A stretch of DNA of 64,000 bases. Origin: Nectonema munidae (Eukaryota > Nematomorpha > Nectonematoida > Nectonematidae). The translations under genes were made by a program, and so were the position numbers. Below the pieces are notes generated by a model. The model ran no database searches. It saw only the letters and a program-made list of their open reading frames with translations, and was not told where the DNA came from. Position 1 is the stretch's first letter, and the number at the start of each line of letters is the position of its first letter. Location of the stretch: NCBI GenBank assembly GCA_030549495.1, contig JAUIRK010000065.1, positions 444,001 to 508,000 of the forward strand, in the 5' to 3' direction. Shown in pieces: positions 62,555 through 64,000 of this stretch.

Positions 62555-63760
62555 GGAAAAAGCTCGGCGAAACCACATCTAGGAAAGTCACAAGCATCAC
62601 AAAAGCCTCTAACCCGCTACAGGGCTCTTCGAAGTTCTGGAACCTAGTTAGAGGTCTGAAGCCTGGCTGCAAATGGTCCAACGTCGGTCACTTGGAATAA
62701 CCGAACAGCCATTGAGGCGAAAGATAAATGTGCACTGCTTGCTGATTATTACGAAGATGTGTATAGGACAAATCCAGGTCCGAAAAATTTTAATTCTGAA
62801 ATTTAGTTTTTTAGGCGTTTACCTGCGACGAACGACACTAACTTCATCCTAGAGGATCTGGTTCAAATCATTAAAAAGCTTAAAGCTAGGAAAGCCGCTG
62901 GATGGGATGAAGTTAGTAATCTATTCATCAAGAATCTTCCCCCTAGGTTTAGGGACGTCTTGCTGGCAATGTATAACTCTTTTATAAAAGATGGGATCTA
63001 CCCAGACTGCTATAAAAGGGCTATACTTATTTAGGTGCCAAAGGCTGACAAGAAGAGCGGCAAACCGAGTGACCTACGGCCTATCAGTCTTCTCCCTTGC
63101 CTGAGCAAAGTGTATGACAAATTAATTTTTGGAGTACTCGATGCTTGGTGCAAGGAGCATGCAATTATCCCAAAAGAACAGTTTGGATTCCAAAAAGGTT
63201 TGTCAACAAATCATGCTCAAATGTTGCGAGATGTTGCAAAAAGCTTAAATGATGGCCTCTACGTAGGGATGATATCTTACGACCTGGAGAAGGCTTTTGA
63301 TACGGTCTGGCATGAGGGTTTGCTGTTCAAACTTAGTAGCATGTTTGTGCCATCATGTATCTTCAAGGTAGTTCACAGTTTCCTTTCTCGACGCTCATTC
63401 CAGATCAGAATATCTAACAAATTTTCAAGGAGAATAAGCCTAGGATGCGGGGTCCCCCAAGGTTCACCTCTAAGCCCCCTTCTGTTCAACTTCTACATAT
63501 CTGATATTAGGGACTCTTTCAATAAGTCAATCTATGGTAGGATAATCAGTTTCGCAGACGACATATGTGTATATTACTCCGCTAAGCGTGTTCCGTGTAT
63601 TTGCAAACACCTTACGGACGTAAATACCATATTAGGGGGGTATTTCACTGGATGGAACCTTAAGGTGAATTACTCTAAATGCAAGTTCATCATCTTTGGC
63701 GCTAATTGTCCCAAAAATAACCCGCCAACTATAGGGAATATTCCCGAGTTCGCGACCTAA
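62555..63760 (+). pseudogene. Jockey LINE ORF2, reverse transcriptase part
   Basis: After a broken linker (62555-63034; stops in all frames), the RT frame has SDLRPISLLPCLSKVYDKL, KEQFGFQKGLSTNHAQ, MISYDLEKAFDTVWHEGL (catalytic Asp block), GCGVPQGSPLSPLLFNFYI and ISFADDICVYY (FADD). After the stop at 63760 one more frame change leads to KYLGINWDAGFSFH and on to the right edge. A G-run (63831-63840) adds another likely break. Confidence 0.8.
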
Positions 63761-64000
63761 AATATCTAGGAATCAATTGGGATGCAGGATTTAGTTTTCA
63801 TCGTGAAGCTCACGAAAGGATTAAAAAAAAGGGGGGGGGGAAGAAGGATCTAGCGCTATATGGGTGTCTTAAAGACCTTGGGGTCAATTCCACGGTGGTA
63901 GGCAAGGTCATTAAAATCCTCACAATGCCGAAATTGACTTATGGAAACTCAATTTTGGGATGCCTTCCCTCAACTTGGACCAACAAAATAGATGACCTCG

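Larger units (their letters stand above)
60100..64000 (+). mobile_element. Jockey-type LINE, 5' part, runs off right edge
   Basis: A CT-rich 5' region (60140-60330) leads into ORF1 (to 61172 and a bit beyond) and ORF2 (61584 onward) with endonuclease and RT. It is clearly more GC-rich than the surrounding DNA, and long frames survive with only a few breaks, so it is a comparatively young insertion. The 5' boundary is approximate, and the 3' end and target duplication lie outside the window. Confidence 0.82.

Overview
The window looks like AT-rich genomic DNA from an invertebrate animal. It has spliced genes, tRNA-derived SINEs, four or five LINE families and many cut-and-paste DNA transposons, and no prokaryotic or organellar features. 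An arthropod (for example a crustacean) is plausible, but I cannot name the species. Only two host genes are supported: RUVBL1 (Pontin, 9454-10984, minus) and a small secreted protein with two immunoglobulin domains that is present twice (27381-36330 and 49403-58123, minus). Nearly everything else recognisable is transposable-element material.

Left part (1-17.9 kb). A broken Tigger/pogo transposon runs off the left edge (1-1440). An RTE-type LINE (3113-9244) follows, with a clear 16-bp target-site duplication. A piggyBac transposon sits inside that LINE (4630-7404), and an internally deleted piggyBac copy abuts it head-to-tail (7405-7653). RUVBL1 follows, then AT-rich DNA, then a degenerate CCHC-ORF1 LINE (about 12.6-16.5 kb).

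Centre (17.9-59.8 kb). The dominant structure is a direct segmental duplication. Copy 1 is 17879-37981 and copy 2 is 40096-59785, about 1% diverged where I compared them, with a 2.1-kb unique spacer between them. Each copy carries the same series: a Tigger relic split by a hairpin-forming insertion with a hammerhead-like core; tRNA-like SINE heads; a multi-exon hAT transposon with an 8-bp target duplication; a LINE fragment with a nested Tigger; arrays of ~150-bp tandem repeats; and the whole Ig-domain gene, whose introns hold a piggyBac relic, hAT, piggyBac and Tigger miniature elements and more ~150-bp arrays. The spacer holds a BED-finger fragment and a minus-strand LINE reverse transcriptase cut exactly at the duplication junction.

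Right part (59.8-64 kb). A short AT-rich stretch leads into a more GC-rich, younger-looking Jockey-type LINE that runs off the right edge.

The most interesting points are the duplicated secreted Ig gene (exon phases fit perfectly in both copies), the hairpin insertion with a ribozyme-like core, the tandem piggyBac pair with a trimmed palindromic junction, and two dispersed ~150-bp mobile-satellite families. The duplication could be real or could be two haplotypes placed side by side by an assembler; this must be settled before biology is read from it.
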